64,000 nucleotides of DNA from Mycobacterium sp. ST-F2 (GTDB lineage: Bacteria > Actinomycetota > Actinomycetes > Mycobacteriales > Mycobacteriaceae), in contig NZ_JMHT01000003.1 in the NCBI RefSeq assembly GCF_001905655.1, positions 62,001-126,000 on the forward strand, read 5' to 3'. How positions within the stretch are numbered: position 1 is the first letter of the stretch; each line of letters opens with the position of its first letter. The notes beneath the pieces are model-generated. The model had not been told where the DNA came from. It saw only the letters and a program-made list of their open reading frames with translations, and ran no database searches. A program made the position numbers and the translations under genes. Shown one piece after another: positions 42,788-52,318 of this stretch.

Positions 42788-44458
42788 ATGGCGGAGATCG
42801 ACCGGCGCACAGTTCTCAAAGGCACAGCGGCGGTGGCGGGGGTGGCCGCAGCGGGGGCCGGTGGCTATCAGCTGTTGTCCCGGACGGGCCGCGAGCATGC
42901 GGCCGGCCGGCCCAACATCCTGGTGATCATCGTCGACCAGATGCGCGCGCCCCAATGGTTTCCCGATACCGGTCAGCTCGGCGAACTGCTACCCAACCTG
43001 GACCGGCTCCGGCAGCGGAGTGTGTCCTTCGAGTCGCACTACTCGGCGTCCAACATGTGCACACCGTCGCGCGGGGTGCTGACCACCGGCCTCTACTCGC
43101 ACCAGACGGGATGTCTGTACACCGGCGAGGGCGCCACCGAATCCACTCTGGCGCCGCGCTTTCCGACGTGGGGCACCATGCTGCGCGAGCAGGGCTACCG
43201 CACCTGGTGGTGGGGCAAGTGGCACCTGGGTGCCGTAGCCGACACCACCCCGGACGGTCTCGACGTCCACGGCTTTTCCGGTGGGACGTACCCGTCGCCC
43301 AACGGGGGCCCGAACCAGGGGCTGAAGATCGACCACACCATCGTCGACCAGTTCGACGGCTGGTTCACCGACCACGCCGGCAGCGGCCCGTGGTGCACCA
43401 CGGTGTCCCTGGTGAACCCGCATGACATCTGCTGGTGGCCGAGAAACCCACTGCCCGACGATGTTCCGCACGTGTTCTCCGGGATGCCGGTGAATTTCGA
43501 GGGACCCGAGGACATGCGCCGGCGCGGTAAGCCGCAGCTGCAGATCGACTACATGAACTTCATGTCGCCGCTGATGACCGGACCGGTGCCGTACTCGGGC
43601 CCGGAGATGGCGGCGCAGTGGGCGCGGTGCCTCGACAACTACCTGTGGCTGCATCAGCAGGTCGATGTCCAGATCGGCCGGGTGCTGGACACCCTGGCGT
43701 CACGTCCGGACGTCGAGCGCGACACCGTCGTGGTGTTCACCTCGGACCACGGGGAGTACGCCGGCTCGCACGGCCTACGGGGCAAGGGTGCGGCCATCTA
43801 CGAGGAGTCCATCCGGGTACCGCTGTACATCCACGATCCGACGGGCCACCTGACGCCAAAGCCAGGCGAACGCCGCGGACAGTTGACCTCCAGCGTGGAC
43901 ATCGCACCGCTGCTGCTGACCATCGCGGCCGGCGGCAACGGCTGGCGTTCGGACGGCCGGTTCAGCTACCTGCAGGCGCGGGGCGACATCGCCGCCGTCG
44001 CTGCTGACCCCGGCGTGGCAGGCCGCGCGTGGGTCGCGCACGCCACCGATGACATGTCGGTGGAAGAGATGGCGACGCTGATGAAATCGCCTGCGGTACA
44101 GAAGATGATGGGTGGCGGGGCGCTCCCCACAGAGATTCCGACCTCTGCGCCCAGCCATATCGTTGCGGTGCGGACGTCCGACGCGAAGTTGGGCCGGTAC
44201 TCGTACTGGCAGCGCGGCAGCATGGAGACCGACCGCACCCGCAAGATCGAATACGAGCTCTACGACTACGAATCACCTTCGGGCGCACACGAACTCGACA
44301 ACCTCGCGGGCCGCAGCGCCAAGCAGGCCAAGCTGCAGGGGCTGCTCGAGGGCGAGGTGCTGCCCGAACTGCGGGCACCGCTGCCGGCCTGGATGCATGA
44401 TGCTCAGGAGCAGGGCATGGCAGACATGCAGCGGCTCACCGTGGCCCGCGCCGGGTAG
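42788..44458 (+). CDS. Tat-exported sulfatase (arylsulfatase/choline-sulfatase family)
   Basis: A 556-residue sulfatase. The N-terminus DRRTVLKGTAAVAGVAAAGAGG is a twin-arginine signal. The active-site C91 sits in CTPSR, the core of the formylglycine motif, so it must be converted by a formylglycine-generating enzyme (encoded elsewhere). Metal ligands are visible in VIIVDQMR near the N-terminus and in VVFTSDHGEY; KWHLG contributes the lysine and histidine. It should release sulfate from a sulfate ester outside the membrane. Convergent with the beta-lactamase-family gene, with no base between the two stop codons. Confidence 0.9.
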   Translation: MAEIDRRTVLKGTAAVAGVAAAGAGGYQLLSRTGREHAAGRPNILVIIVDQMRAPQWFPDTGQLGELLPNLDRLRQRSVSFESHYSASNMCTPSRGVLTTGLYSHQTGCLYTGEGATESTLAPRFPTWGTMLREQGYRTWWWGKWHLGAVADTTPDGLDVHGFSGGTYPSPNGGPNQGLKIDHTIVDQFDGWFTDHAGSGPWCTTVSLVNPHDICWWPRNPLPDDVPHVFSGMPVNFEGPEDMRRRGKPQLQIDYMNFMSPLMTGPVPYSGPEMAAQWARCLDNYLWLHQQVDVQIGRVLDTLASRPDVERDTVVVFTSDHGEYAGSHGLRGKGAAIYEESIRVPLYIHDPTGHLTPKPGERRGQLTSSVDIAPLLLTIAAGGNGWRSDGRFSYLQARGDIAAVAADPGVAGRAWVAHATDDMSVEEMATLMKSPAVQKMMGGGALPTEIPTSAPSHIVAVRTSDAKLGRYSYWQRGSMETDRTRKIEYELYDYESPSGAHELDNLAGRSAKQAKLQGLLEGEVLPELRAPLPAWMHDAQEQGMADMQRLTVARAG

Positions 44459-45682
44459 CTACAGACCCAGCGCCTGGTACGTCCGCTTCACGAATTTCGG
44501 CCGCGCCGAACGGAGTTTGGCCTGTGAGGCGTTGCCGGCGACGGCCGCCGCGGCGTCCACGCTGAGTTCGGGCTGGTTCTGGATCAGGTAGATCAGGATC
44601 AGGTTCGCGTTCGGATCGGCCTGCCACCACGTGCCGAACGCACCCGGCCAACTGAACGTGCCCGGGCCGCCCGGACCGAAGAACGGTGTGGCCTTTGCCT
44701 CGTCGGTCACCAGCGACAGGTTCAGCCCGAAGCCGCGCCCGATCCAGAACGGTGCGCCGAGGAAATTCTGCGACTTCTGCTCGGCGGTCAGCCGGTCGGT
44801 GCGCATCGACTGCACCGACTCCTCCGACAGCACCCGCACCCCGTCGACCTCGCCGCCGGCCAGGAGCATTCGCGCGAACGTCAGGTAGTCGTCGACGGTC
44901 GACCAGAGTCCGCCGCCACCGGCGCAGAACGTCGGCGGCATCACCTGCGGTGGCCCCATTTTGCCGGGCCGCAGGCTCAGGGTGTCCCCGTCGGCGGTCA
45001 GCTGGTACATGGTCGCCGCGCGGCGCCGACCCGAGTGCGTCACCGCGAAACCGGTGTCGACCATGTTCAGTGGTTTGAAGATGCGTTCCGCCAACACATC
45101 TGGCAGCGGCTTGCCCTCGATGCGGGACAGCAGAAAGCCCAGCACGTCGGTCGACTGGCTGTACGTCAGCGCGTCACCGGGCTGGTGCGCCAGCGGCAGC
45201 TGTCCCAGCTCGGCCAGCCAGCGGTCCGGATCCTGCAGCGACTGCAGCTTGTTGTAGGCCCGGCCCAGTGGCGGCGGCACCGTGAACCCGTAGGCCAGGC
45301 CGCCGCGGTGGGTCATCAGATCCTCGACGGTGATGGGCCGCCGCGCGGGCACGGACCGGTCCAGCGGCCCGTCGAGGCTCGTCATCACGCGCGGGTTGGC
45401 AAGCTCGGGAAGCCAATTCGCGATGGGGTCGGTCAGGGCCAGCCGGCCCTCGTCGACAAGCGTCATGGCCGCCGCGACCGTGACAGGCTTGGACATCGAC
45501 GCGATGCGGAACACGGTGTCGCGCTCCATCGGCAGCTTCGCGTCCACGTCGCGGTGGCCGAGCGTGTTGACCTGCCGCACCGCGCCGTCCTGCCACACCA
45601 GCGTGACCGCTCCGGCCAGCAGGCCGGTGTCGATCGCCGCGCTGACCGATTCGGTATTCGCGTCGAGATTCACCCGCGTCAC
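44459..45682 (-). CDS. Beta-lactamase-family serine hydrolase
   Basis: A 407-residue serine hydrolase of the class C beta-lactamase/esterase fold. Nucleophile S62 and K65 form S-x-x-K (SMSK), and TYSQSTDV provides the Y-x-S/N-like motif. No signal peptide is apparent, which favours an esterase or amidase role over antibiotic resistance. GTG start at 45682, 1 nt after the stop of the upstream propeller gene, so the two are probably cotranscribed. Confidence 0.85.
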   Translation of the reverse strand: MTRVNLDANTESVSAAIDTGLLAGAVTLVWQDGAVRQVNTLGHRDVDAKLPMERDTVFRIASMSKPVTVAAAMTLVDEGRLALTDPIANWLPELANPRVMTSLDGPLDRSVPARRPITVEDLMTHRGGLAYGFTVPPPLGRAYNKLQSLQDPDRWLAELGQLPLAHQPGDALTYSQSTDVLGFLLSRIEGKPLPDVLAERIFKPLNMVDTGFAVTHSGRRRAATMYQLTADGDTLSLRPGKMGPPQVMPPTFCAGGGGLWSTVDDYLTFARMLLAGGEVDGVRVLSEESVQSMRTDRLTAEQKSQNFLGAPFWIGRGFGLNLSLVTDEAKATPFFGPGGPGTFSWPGAFGTWWQADPNANLILIYLIQNQPELSVDAAAAVAGNASQAKLRSARPKFVKRTYQALGL

Positions 45683-45683
45683 G

Positions 45684-47957
45684 TTAGCCGGTACGTGAAA
45701 TGACCGATATCGTGCCGTCCCCCAGGTTGGGAACGTAGACCAGCCCCGTGGTCTGGTCGACTGCCGGGAACGCGGCGTTGGGGCCGACCGCGACTGTCGC
45801 GAACACCTTGTTGGTGGCGGTATCGATCACCGACACGGTCCCGCCGTAGTTGGTCACGTACAACGTTTTGCCGTCCGGGCTGAACGCGGCCCCGTTGGCG
45901 CGGGTGCCTCCGGTCGGGATGGTGGTGGTGACGGTGTTCGTGGCGGTGTCGATCACCGACACGGTGTCGGACGCGTAGTTGGTGACGTAAGCGAGGGAGC
46001 CGTCGGGACTGATGGCGACTGACGCCGGGCGGGTGCCCACCGCGATGGTGCCCGTGACCGTGGACGTGGCGGTGTCGATCACTGACACCGAATTGCTGTA
46101 GTCATTGGCGACGTACGCATGCGCACCATCCGGGGTGAATGCCACACCGGTCGGGTTGGCTCCGACAGGGATCGTGGTGGTGACCGTGCTCGTGGCGGTG
46201 TTGATCACCGACACAGTGCCGTCCTGGTTGTTGGTGACATAGACCGTCTTCCCGTCGGGGCTGACGGCCGCGCGCAGCGGGAAGACGCCTACACCGATGG
46301 TCGTCGGGGTGGTGGGCGGGGTCGTGGTCGTGTCGACCACGGACACCGAATTGCTGTTGCCGTTCACGACGTACAACCTGGTGCCGTCCGGGCTGGACAC
46401 AAGTCCCCCTGGCCGGGTCCCGACGCCGATGGTGCCGAGGATGGTGCCGCTGGCGGGATTGACCACCGTCACGGTGCTGCTCAAGACATTTGTGACGTAA
46501 AGCGTTGTGCCGCTTGGGTTGAGTGCCGCCTCGAGCGGATATGCGTTGACCGCGAAGGTGTCGACGACCGCCGGGGCCGCCGGGGTGATGGGCACGGTGA
46601 TGGTGCCGATGGTGCCCAGATAGGTGCCGTTGCTGGCCCTGGCCTTGAACGTGTCGGTGGTGGGCCCGCCGGACGCGGCCTGCTGGCGCGCCTCGATGGT
46701 GGGTGTATACGTGAACGAGCCGTCTGACAGAACTTGGACGGTGCCGTGTGCCGGGTTGGTTTCGTATTGGTAGCTCAGCGCGTGTCCGCCCGGGTCGACT
46801 GCGGTGATGGTGCCGGTGACCACACCCGTCTTGGTGTCGGCCAGTTGGCTCGCGGAGGTGGGTGCCTGGGGAATGTCGGCGAGTCCGACGATGGGCACCG
46901 TGATGGTGCCGATATTGCTGGTGTAGACGCCGTTGGTGGCCGTCACGGTGAACGTATCGGTGGTGGGCCCGCCGACGCTGACCAGATACTGCGACTGCAG
47001 GGTCGGCTGATAGGTGTATGCGCCGCTCGACGAGACACTGACGCTGGTCCCGGTGGCGTGCGATACGAGGTTGTAGGTCAACAGTTTTCCGGCCGGATCG
47101 GTGGCGGTCAGGGTGCCGGTGACCAGTCCGGTCAGGAAGTCCTTGTCCTGAGTCGCCGACGTGGGCGCCGTGGGTTTGTCGGCCAGTACCGCGATCTGCA
47201 CCGTGACGGTTTTCCTCGTGGTGGCGATGCCGTTGCCGGCCAGGACGGTGAACGTGTCGGTGGTGGGGCCGCCGAAGCCGGCGTCGAGCCGGGCCGTCTC
47301 GGTGGGGGTGTAGGTGTATGTGCCCGACGGGCCGAGCGTCACGGTGCCGCGGGTGGGATCACCGTCGAGCTGGTAGGCCATGGGCAGCTTGGCCGGTACG
47401 CGGAAGCCCAGTGCGCCCGTCACCGCTCCGGTGTTCGGATCCGACGATGTCACCGTCGCGACCCCCGCATTGGGCACGAGGCCGGCGAACGTCTCGATCC
47501 GGCGAACCGCCGTCCACGCCATCGCGCTCATCCGATTCGCCCCTGGCACAGGTGAATTGAGCCCGAACACCGACAGCACACCCGCGACGAATTTCAGCGC
47601 AGGGTTCTTGGGTACGGGTACGGATTTCGTGACCACGGGGGCTGTCGAGGTCAGTGCGGCGGTCGGCGTTGCCGCCACCGGAGTCGGCTGCTTGGCGGTT
47701 GCTGTTGTCGCGGTTGGTTTGTGCGTGGTGGCGGGAACGGCGGTGGCGGCGGCAGGGGTTCGCTTCGGTGCGGCCGGGGGTTTGGCCTTGTGGTTCTTGA
47801 CCTGCTTGGCCGGCGCTGTTGCTGGCGCCTTCGTTGTCGTCTCGTTGGGTGCTGCGACGGCATCGGCATGCGCGGCTCCGGCACCGCCGGCCACAGCCGC
47901 ACCCAGGCCGACGGCCACCGCGCCGGCCCGCAGCCATTTCTTGCTCCCACCGGCCAT
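45684..47957 (-). CDS. Secreted seven-bladed YVTN beta-propeller protein with Ig/cadherin-like repeats
   Basis: A 757-residue exported protein. A signal peptide (cleavage near AHADA, about residue 32) is followed by a long Ala/Pro/Thr/Lys-rich low-complexity stretch to about residue 115. Three VCBS/cadherin-like repeats come next, each with GGPTTDTFTV-type strands and a TGxxTGTLTATDP-type linker. The C-terminal ~300 residues hold seven YVTN-type blades (YVTN, YVVN, YVTN, YVAN, YVTN, YVTN, YVPN) with VSVIDTATNTV repeats. The structure suggests a cell-wall or extracellular binding/adhesion protein; no enzyme motif is seen. ATG 47957 has GAGGGG upstream. Confidence 0.86.
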   Translation of the reverse strand: MAGGSKKWLRAGAVAVGLGAAVAGGAGAAHADAVAAPNETTTKAPATAPAKQVKNHKAKPPAAPKRTPAAATAVPATTHKPTATTATAKQPTPVAATPTAALTSTAPVVTKSVPVPKNPALKFVAGVLSVFGLNSPVPGANRMSAMAWTAVRRIETFAGLVPNAGVATVTSSDPNTGAVTGALGFRVPAKLPMAYQLDGDPTRGTVTLGPSGTYTYTPTETARLDAGFGGPTTDTFTVLAGNGIATTRKTVTVQIAVLADKPTAPTSATQDKDFLTGLVTGTLTATDPAGKLLTYNLVSHATGTSVSVSSSGAYTYQPTLQSQYLVSVGGPTTDTFTVTATNGVYTSNIGTITVPIVGLADIPQAPTSASQLADTKTGVVTGTITAVDPGGHALSYQYETNPAHGTVQVLSDGSFTYTPTIEARQQAASGGPTTDTFKARASNGTYLGTIGTITVPITPAAPAVVDTFAVNAYPLEAALNPSGTTLYVTNVLSSTVTVVNPASGTILGTIGVGTRPGGLVSSPDGTRLYVVNGNSNSVSVVDTTTTPPTTPTTIGVGVFPLRAAVSPDGKTVYVTNNQDGTVSVINTATSTVTTTIPVGANPTGVAFTPDGAHAYVANDYSNSVSVIDTATSTVTGTIAVGTRPASVAISPDGSLAYVTNYASDTVSVIDTATNTVTTTIPTGGTRANGAAFSPDGKTLYVTNYGGTVSVIDTATNKVFATVAVGPNAAFPAVDQTTGLVYVPNLGDGTISVISRTG

Positions 47958-48070
47958 TGCAATCCCCTCGTCAGCCCTCAGGCGGGAGTCTGTCAGACGA
48001 AATTGACGCTTGCTTCAGTTTGGGCAAACCGTCGTGTGGGATGTTGTAGTCGGACGGCGGTTGCAGTAGG

Positions 48071-48076
48071 CATACT
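48071..48076 (+). promoter_or_regulatory. -10 hexamer CATACT inside a GCAGTA-N4-TACTGC dyad, before the MHS transporter
   Basis: CATACT ends 7 nt before the GTG at 48084 and there is no Shine-Dalgarno, so a leaderless transcript is likely. It lies inside the perfect 6-bp inverted repeat 48063-48078, which would place a bound repressor over the -10. Confidence 0.4.
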
Positions 48077-48083
48077 GCGTCAC

Positions 48084-49421
48084 GTGGCAGCAGACCCGTC
48101 GACCCCGCACACCCCGATGAACAAGGTGGCGTTCGCCAGTTTCATCGGCACCGCCATCGAGTTCTACGACTTCTACATCTACGGCACCGCGGCGGCGCTG
48201 ATCTTCCCGCAGGTGTTCTTCCCGAACCTGCCGCCGGCCATGGCGACCATCTCGTCGCTGGCCACCTTCGCGGTCGCGTTCCTGGCCCGCCCGATCGGCG
48301 CGGCGGTCTTCGGGCATTACGGAGATCGCCTGGGCCGCAAGAAGACTCTGGTCGCGACGCTGCTCATCATGGGCCTGTCCACCGTCGGGGTCGGTCTGGT
48401 GCCCAGTTCGGCGTCGATCGGCATCGCGGCGCCGATCATCCTGCTCACGCTGCGGGTGTTCCAGGGCTTCGCGGTGGGCGGGGAATGGGCCGGCTCGGCG
48501 CTGCTGTCCGCCGAATACGCGCCGGCCGGAAAACGCGGGATGTACGGCATGTTCACCCAGTTGGGCGCCGGTGCCGGGCTCGCCGTCAGCAACCTCGTGG
48601 TGCTGATCGCCAACGTGACCATCGGGGAGAAGAGCCCGGTGTTCCTGGACTGGGGCTGGCGGCTGCCGTTCCTGTTCAGCGCGGTGCTGCTGGCGGTGGC
48701 GCTGTACGTGCGGTTGAGCATCGACGAGACTCCGGTGTTCGTCGCGGAGCAGAAGCGGGGGATGGTGCCCCGCGCGCCGCTGGGGGAACTGGTGCGCAAC
48801 CAGGGCAAGCAGGTGCTGCTCGGGGCGGGCTGCATGGTCGGCATCTTCACCATGAGCTTCCTCGGCGGCACCTACCTGATGAGTTACGCCAGCACCCGCA
48901 TCCACCATCCGCGGACCCTGATCCTCGCCGTCGGTGTGCTGGCCGGGGTGTCCCTCATGGTGTTCTCGGCCATCTCGGCGGTGCTGTGCGACCGTTACGG
49001 CCGGCGCCGCATCATCCTGGTCGGGTTCGGGTTGGCGCTGCCGTGGGCGTTCCTCGTGATGCCGCTGATCGACTCCGGATCACCGGTGGGCTTCGCCGTG
49101 GCGATCGCCGGCATCTTCTGCATCTTCGGGCTGGCCTACGGGCCCATCGGGGCGTTCCTGCCTGAGACGTTCGCCACGCGCTACCGCTACACCGGCGCCG
49201 GCATGGCCTTCAACCTCGCCGGCATCGTCGGCGGCGCGCTGCCGCCACTGGTCGCCGGGCCGCTGGTCGCCGCCCTCGGGAGCTGGGCCGTTGGGCTGAT
49301 GATCGCCGCCTTCGTGCTGGTCAGCATCGTCTGCACGCTCGTGCTGCCGGAAACCCGGGGGTCCGCCTTGGACGATGCGCAGGACGGCATGCGTGACGGT
49401 GACGCCCTGGCGGCCTGCTAA
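48084..49421 (+). CDS. MFS transporter, metabolite:H+ symporter (MHS) family
   Basis: A 445-residue protein with twelve hydrophobic segments. The MHS hallmarks are ASFIGTAIEFYDFYIYGTAAAL at the start, GHYGDRLGRKKTL between helices 2 and 3, and FQGFAVGGEWAGSALL. The family takes up carboxylates and osmolytes such as shikimate, alpha-ketoglutarate, citrate or proline betaine by proton symport. Substrate not determined here. It is divergent from the propeller gene and 68 bp ahead of pyrR, which has its own leader. Confidence 0.88.
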   Translation: MAADPSTPHTPMNKVAFASFIGTAIEFYDFYIYGTAAALIFPQVFFPNLPPAMATISSLATFAVAFLARPIGAAVFGHYGDRLGRKKTLVATLLIMGLSTVGVGLVPSSASIGIAAPIILLTLRVFQGFAVGGEWAGSALLSAEYAPAGKRGMYGMFTQLGAGAGLAVSNLVVLIANVTIGEKSPVFLDWGWRLPFLFSAVLLAVALYVRLSIDETPVFVAEQKRGMVPRAPLGELVRNQGKQVLLGAGCMVGIFTMSFLGGTYLMSYASTRIHHPRTLILAVGVLAGVSLMVFSAISAVLCDRYGRRRIILVGFGLALPWAFLVMPLIDSGSPVGFAVAIAGIFCIFGLAYGPIGAFLPETFATRYRYTGAGMAFNLAGIVGGALPPLVAGPLVAALGSWAVGLMIAAFVLVSIVCTLVLPETRGSALDDAQDGMRDGDALAAC

Positions 49422-49437
49422 GCTACCCGGCTAGTTA

Positions 49438-49480
49438 GACGTCCTTTAACGATCCGTCCAGAGAGGCGGAGAAGGAGGTC
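49438..49480 (+). promoter_or_regulatory. PyrR-binding hairpin sequestering the pyrR ribosome binding site
   Basis: The RNA can fold as a stem-loop. CCG (49454-49456) pairs with CGG (49467-49469) around the loop TCCAGAGAGG, which matches the conserved PyrR-recognition loop of Bacillus and mycobacteria. A lower stem pairs TCCTT (49442-49446) with AAGGA (49472-49476) and GAC (49438-49440) with GTC (49478-49480). The AAGGAGG Shine-Dalgarno of pyrR is inside the lower stem, so PyrR bound with UMP would hide it and reduce translation. There is no antiterminator, consistent with translational control. Confidence 0.75.
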
Positions 49481-49489
49481 CGGTGTCTC

Positions 49490-50062
49490 GTGGGTGACTC
49501 CACCGACCGGGAATTGTTGTCCGCTGCCGATGTCGGCCGGACCATCTCGCGCATCGCGCACCAGGTCATCGAGAAGACTGCGCTCGACGCGCCCGACGCT
49601 CCGCGCGTGGTGCTGCTCGGTATCCCGACCCGCGGCGTCACCCTGGCCGCCCGGATCGCCGAGAAGGTCAAGGAGTTCGCCGGCGTGGAGCTGCCGTACG
49701 GCGCGCTGGACATCACGCTGTACCGCGACGACCTGAACTTCAAACCGCCGCGGGCACTGGCCTCGACCTCGATTCCGGAGGGTGGCATCGACAACGCGAC
49801 GGTCATCCTCGTCGACGACGTCCTGTACTCCGGCCGCTCGGTGCGTTCGGCGCTGGACGCGCTGCGCGATATCGGCCGCCCGCGGATGGTTCAGCTGGCC
49901 GTGCTGGTCGACCGCGGCCACCGTGAACTTCCGATCCGCGCCGACTACGTCGGTAAGAACGTCCCGACGTCGCGCAGCGAGAACGTCAAGGTGCGCCTGT
50001 CAGAGACCGATGGCGGAGACGATCACGTCTCCATCGCCCCCTACGGAGGACCCACCCGCTGA
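49490..50062 (+). CDS. pyrR: Bifunctional pyrimidine operon regulator/uracil phosphoribosyltransferase PyrR
   Basis: A 190-residue protein with the PRPP-binding loop [18 protein letters not shown] in the family position. PyrR binds RNA in a UMP-dependent way and can also make UMP from uracil and PRPP. The GTG at 49490 follows AAGGAGG by 11 nt, and the leader hairpin directly upstream suggests feedback on its own operon. The pyr genes are packed: only 31 bp separate it from pyrB, and that gap contains an 11-codon ORF. Confidence 0.94.
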   Translation: MGDSTDRELLSAADVGRTISRIAHQVIEKTALDAPDAPRVVLLGIPTRGVTLAARIAEKVKEFAGVELPYGALDITLYRDDLNFKPPRALASTSIPEGGIDNATVILVDDVLYSGRSVRSALDALRDIGRPRMVQLAVLVDRGHRELPIRADYVGKNVPTSRSENVKVRLSETDGGDDHVSIAPYGGPTR

Positions 50063-50097
50063 TGAGCGCTTGCGCGAAGAAGAGACGACAAGGATGA
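50062..50097 (+). CDS. Possible 11-residue leader ORF between pyrR and pyrB
   Basis: An ATG overlapping the pyrR TGA (TGATG) opens [11 protein letters not shown], and its TGA overlaps the pyrB ATG at 50094 (ATGA). The arrangement would carry ribosomes from pyrR into pyrB by termination-reinitiation. The peptide is basic but shows no run of pathway-related codons. It may be chance. Confidence 0.3.
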   Translation: MSACAKKRRQG

Positions 50098-51038
50098 AGC
50101 ATCTTTTAGCCGCCTCGGACCTGAGCCGCGATCAGGCGACGGCCATCCTCGATGACGCCGACAAATTCCGGGAAGCGCTGCTGGGCCGCGACGTCAAGAA
50201 GCTGCCGACGTTGCGCGGCCGCACCGTCATCACCATGTTCTACGAGAACTCCACCCGCACCCGGGTGTCGTTCGAGGTGGCCGGTAAGTGGATGAGCGCC
50301 GACGTGATCAACGTCAGCGCCTCCGGTTCGTCGGTCGCCAAAGGGGAGTCGCTGCGCGACACGGCGCTGACCCTGCGTGCCGCCGGTGCCGACGCGCTGA
50401 TCATCCGGCACCCGGCTTCCGGTGCGGCACAACAGCTTGCGGCCTGGACGCGCGACGAACACGGCGGGCCGTCAGTGATCAACGCGGGCGACGGCACGCA
50501 CGAACACCCGACGCAGGCGCTGCTCGACGCGCTGACCATCCGGCAGCGCCTCGGCGGCCTCGAGGGCCGGCGCGTGGTGATCGTTGGCGACATCCTGCAC
50601 AGCCGGGTGGCGCGCTCCAATGTCTCGCTGTTGTCGACGCTGGGGGCCGAGGTGGTGCTGGTGGCGCCGCCGACGCTGCTGCCCGTCGGGGTCGCCGACT
50701 GGCCGGTGACGGTCTCGCATGACCTGGACGCCGAACTGCCGGCCGCCGACGCGGTCCTGATGCTGCGGGTGCAGGCCGAGCGGATGAACGGCGCGTTCTT
50801 CCCGTCGGCGCGTGAGTACTCGGTGCGCTACGGGCTGTCGGAGAAGCGACTGGCCGGGTTGAGCGAGGACACGGTGGTGCTGCACCCCGGTCCGATGCTG
50901 CGCGGCATGGAGATCGCCTCGTCGGTCGCCGATTCGTCGCAATCAGCTGTACTGCAACAGGTTTCGAATGGGGTGCATGTTCGTATGGCAGTGCTGTTCC
51001 AGCTTCTGGTCGGTGCGGGCCGGGAGGTGATCGCGTGA
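50094..51038 (+). CDS. pyrB: Aspartate carbamoyltransferase catalytic subunit
   Basis: A 314-residue enzyme that joins carbamoyl phosphate and aspartate. The carbamoyl-phosphate loop STRTR is at 53-57, with [25 protein letters not shown] and [15 protein letters not shown] aspartate-domain residues ([10 protein letters not shown]) present. No pyrI regulatory subunit is nearby. The TGA overlaps the pyrC GTG. Confidence 0.96.
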   Translation: MKHLLAASDLSRDQATAILDDADKFREALLGRDVKKLPTLRGRTVITMFYENSTRTRVSFEVAGKWMSADVINVSASGSSVAKGESLRDTALTLRAAGADALIIRHPASGAAQQLAAWTRDEHGGPSVINAGDGTHEHPTQALLDALTIRQRLGGLEGRRVVIVGDILHSRVARSNVSLLSTLGAEVVLVAPPTLLPVGVADWPVTVSHDLDAELPAADAVLMLRVQAERMNGAFFPSAREYSVRYGLSEKRLAGLSEDTVVLHPGPMLRGMEIASSVADSSQSAVLQQVSNGVHVRMAVLFQLLVGAGREVIA

Positions 51039-52318
51039 GCACGGTGATTCGCGGGGTCCGGCTCTACGGCGAGGGTGATCCGGTCGATGTGCTGATCGCC
51101 GATGGGCAGATCGCCGAGATCGGTAGCGGCCTGACGGGTGACGAGGTCATCGACGCCGTCGGCCAAGTCATGCTGCCCGGCTTCGTCGACCTGCACACCC
51201 ACCTGCGCGAGCCCGGCCGCGAATACGCCGAGGACATCGAAACCGGTTCGGCGGCAGCCGCACTCGGCGGTTACACCGCGGTGTTCGCCATGGCCAACAC
51301 CGATCCGGTCGCCGACACCGTCGTGGTCACGGACCACGTCTGGCACCGCGGGCAGCAGGTCGGCCTGGTCGACGTGCACCCGGTTGGCGCCGTCACCGTC
51401 GGGCTCGACGGCAAGCAGCTCACCGAGATGGGCCTCATGGCGGCCGGTGCCGGACAGGTCCGGATGTTCTCCGACGACGGCATCTGTGTCGATGACCCGC
51501 TGGTGATGCGCCGGGCGCTGGAATACGCTGCGGGACTTGGTGTCCTGATCGCCCAGCACGCCGAGGAACCGCGCCTGACGGTGGGTGCCGTCGCCCATGA
51601 GGGCCCGAATGCCGCCCGGCTGGGACTGGCCGGCTGGCCGCGCTCGGCGGAGGAGTCCATCGTGGCCCGCGACGCGATCCTGGCCCGCGACGCCGGCGCC
51701 CGCGTGCACATCTGCCACGCCTCGACGGCGGGCACCGTCGAGCTGATCAAATGGGCCAAGGCCCAGGGCATTTCGATCACCGCCGAGGTCACCCCGCACC
51801 ACCTGCTGCTCGACGACAGCCGGCTCGCGGACTACGACGGCCGCAACCGGGTCAACCCGCCGCTGCGCGAGGCCAGTGACGCCGAGGCGCTGCGCCAGGC
51901 CCTGGCCGACGGGGTGATCGACTGCGTCGCAACCGATCACGCCCCGCACGCCGAACACGAGAAGATGTGCGAGTTCGCGCACGCGCGCCCCGGCATGCTC
52001 GGCCTGCAGACCGCGCTGTCGGTCGTCGTGGAGACCATGGTGACGCCGGGCCTGCTCAGCTGGCGTGACGTCGCCCGCGTGATGAGCGAGGCCCCGGCCG
52101 CCATCGTCGGCCTGCCCGACCAGGGCCGTCCGCTGGCGGTCGGCGAACCCGCCAACCTGACCGTGGTGAACCCCGAGGCGACCTGGACGGTGCACGGCAC
52201 CGGCCTGGCCAGCCGGTCGGACAACACGCCGTACGAGTCGATGGCGCTGCCCGCCACCGTCACGCTGACGATGTTGCGCGGCAAGGTGACCGCGCGGGAT
52301 GGGCAGTCGCCTGCATGA
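51035..52318 (+). CDS. pyrC: Dihydroorotase
   Basis: A 427-residue class I amidohydrolase, which cyclises N-carbamoyl-aspartate to dihydroorotate. Zinc ligands are in DLHTHL (H54, H56), HICHAS and ATDHAPH. GTG start inside pyrB; stop overlaps the small membrane protein ATG. Confidence 0.95.
   Translation: MSTVIRGVRLYGEGDPVDVLIADGQIAEIGSGLTGDEVIDAVGQVMLPGFVDLHTHLREPGREYAEDIETGSAAAALGGYTAVFAMANTDPVADTVVVTDHVWHRGQQVGLVDVHPVGAVTVGLDGKQLTEMGLMAAGAGQVRMFSDDGICVDDPLVMRRALEYAAGLGVLIAQHAEEPRLTVGAVAHEGPNAARLGLAGWPRSAEESIVARDAILARDAGARVHICHASTAGTVELIKWAKAQGISITAEVTPHHLLLDDSRLADYDGRNRVNPPLREASDAEALRQALADGVIDCVATDHAPHAEHEKMCEFAHARPGMLGLQTALSVVVETMVTPGLLSWRDVARVMSEAPAAIVGLPDQGRPLAVGEPANLTVVNPEATWTVHGTGLASRSDNTPYESMALPATVTLTMLRGKVTARDGQSPA

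Noticed and set aside
44459..45682. Calling the serine hydrolase an antibiotic-resistance beta-lactamase
   Set aside because: No signal peptide is visible and the context is a secreted propeller gene; the fold is shared with many esterases.
45900..46500. Apparent tandem DNA repeats
   Set aside because: They are the coding repeats of the YVTN propeller, not a separate repeat array or CRISPR.
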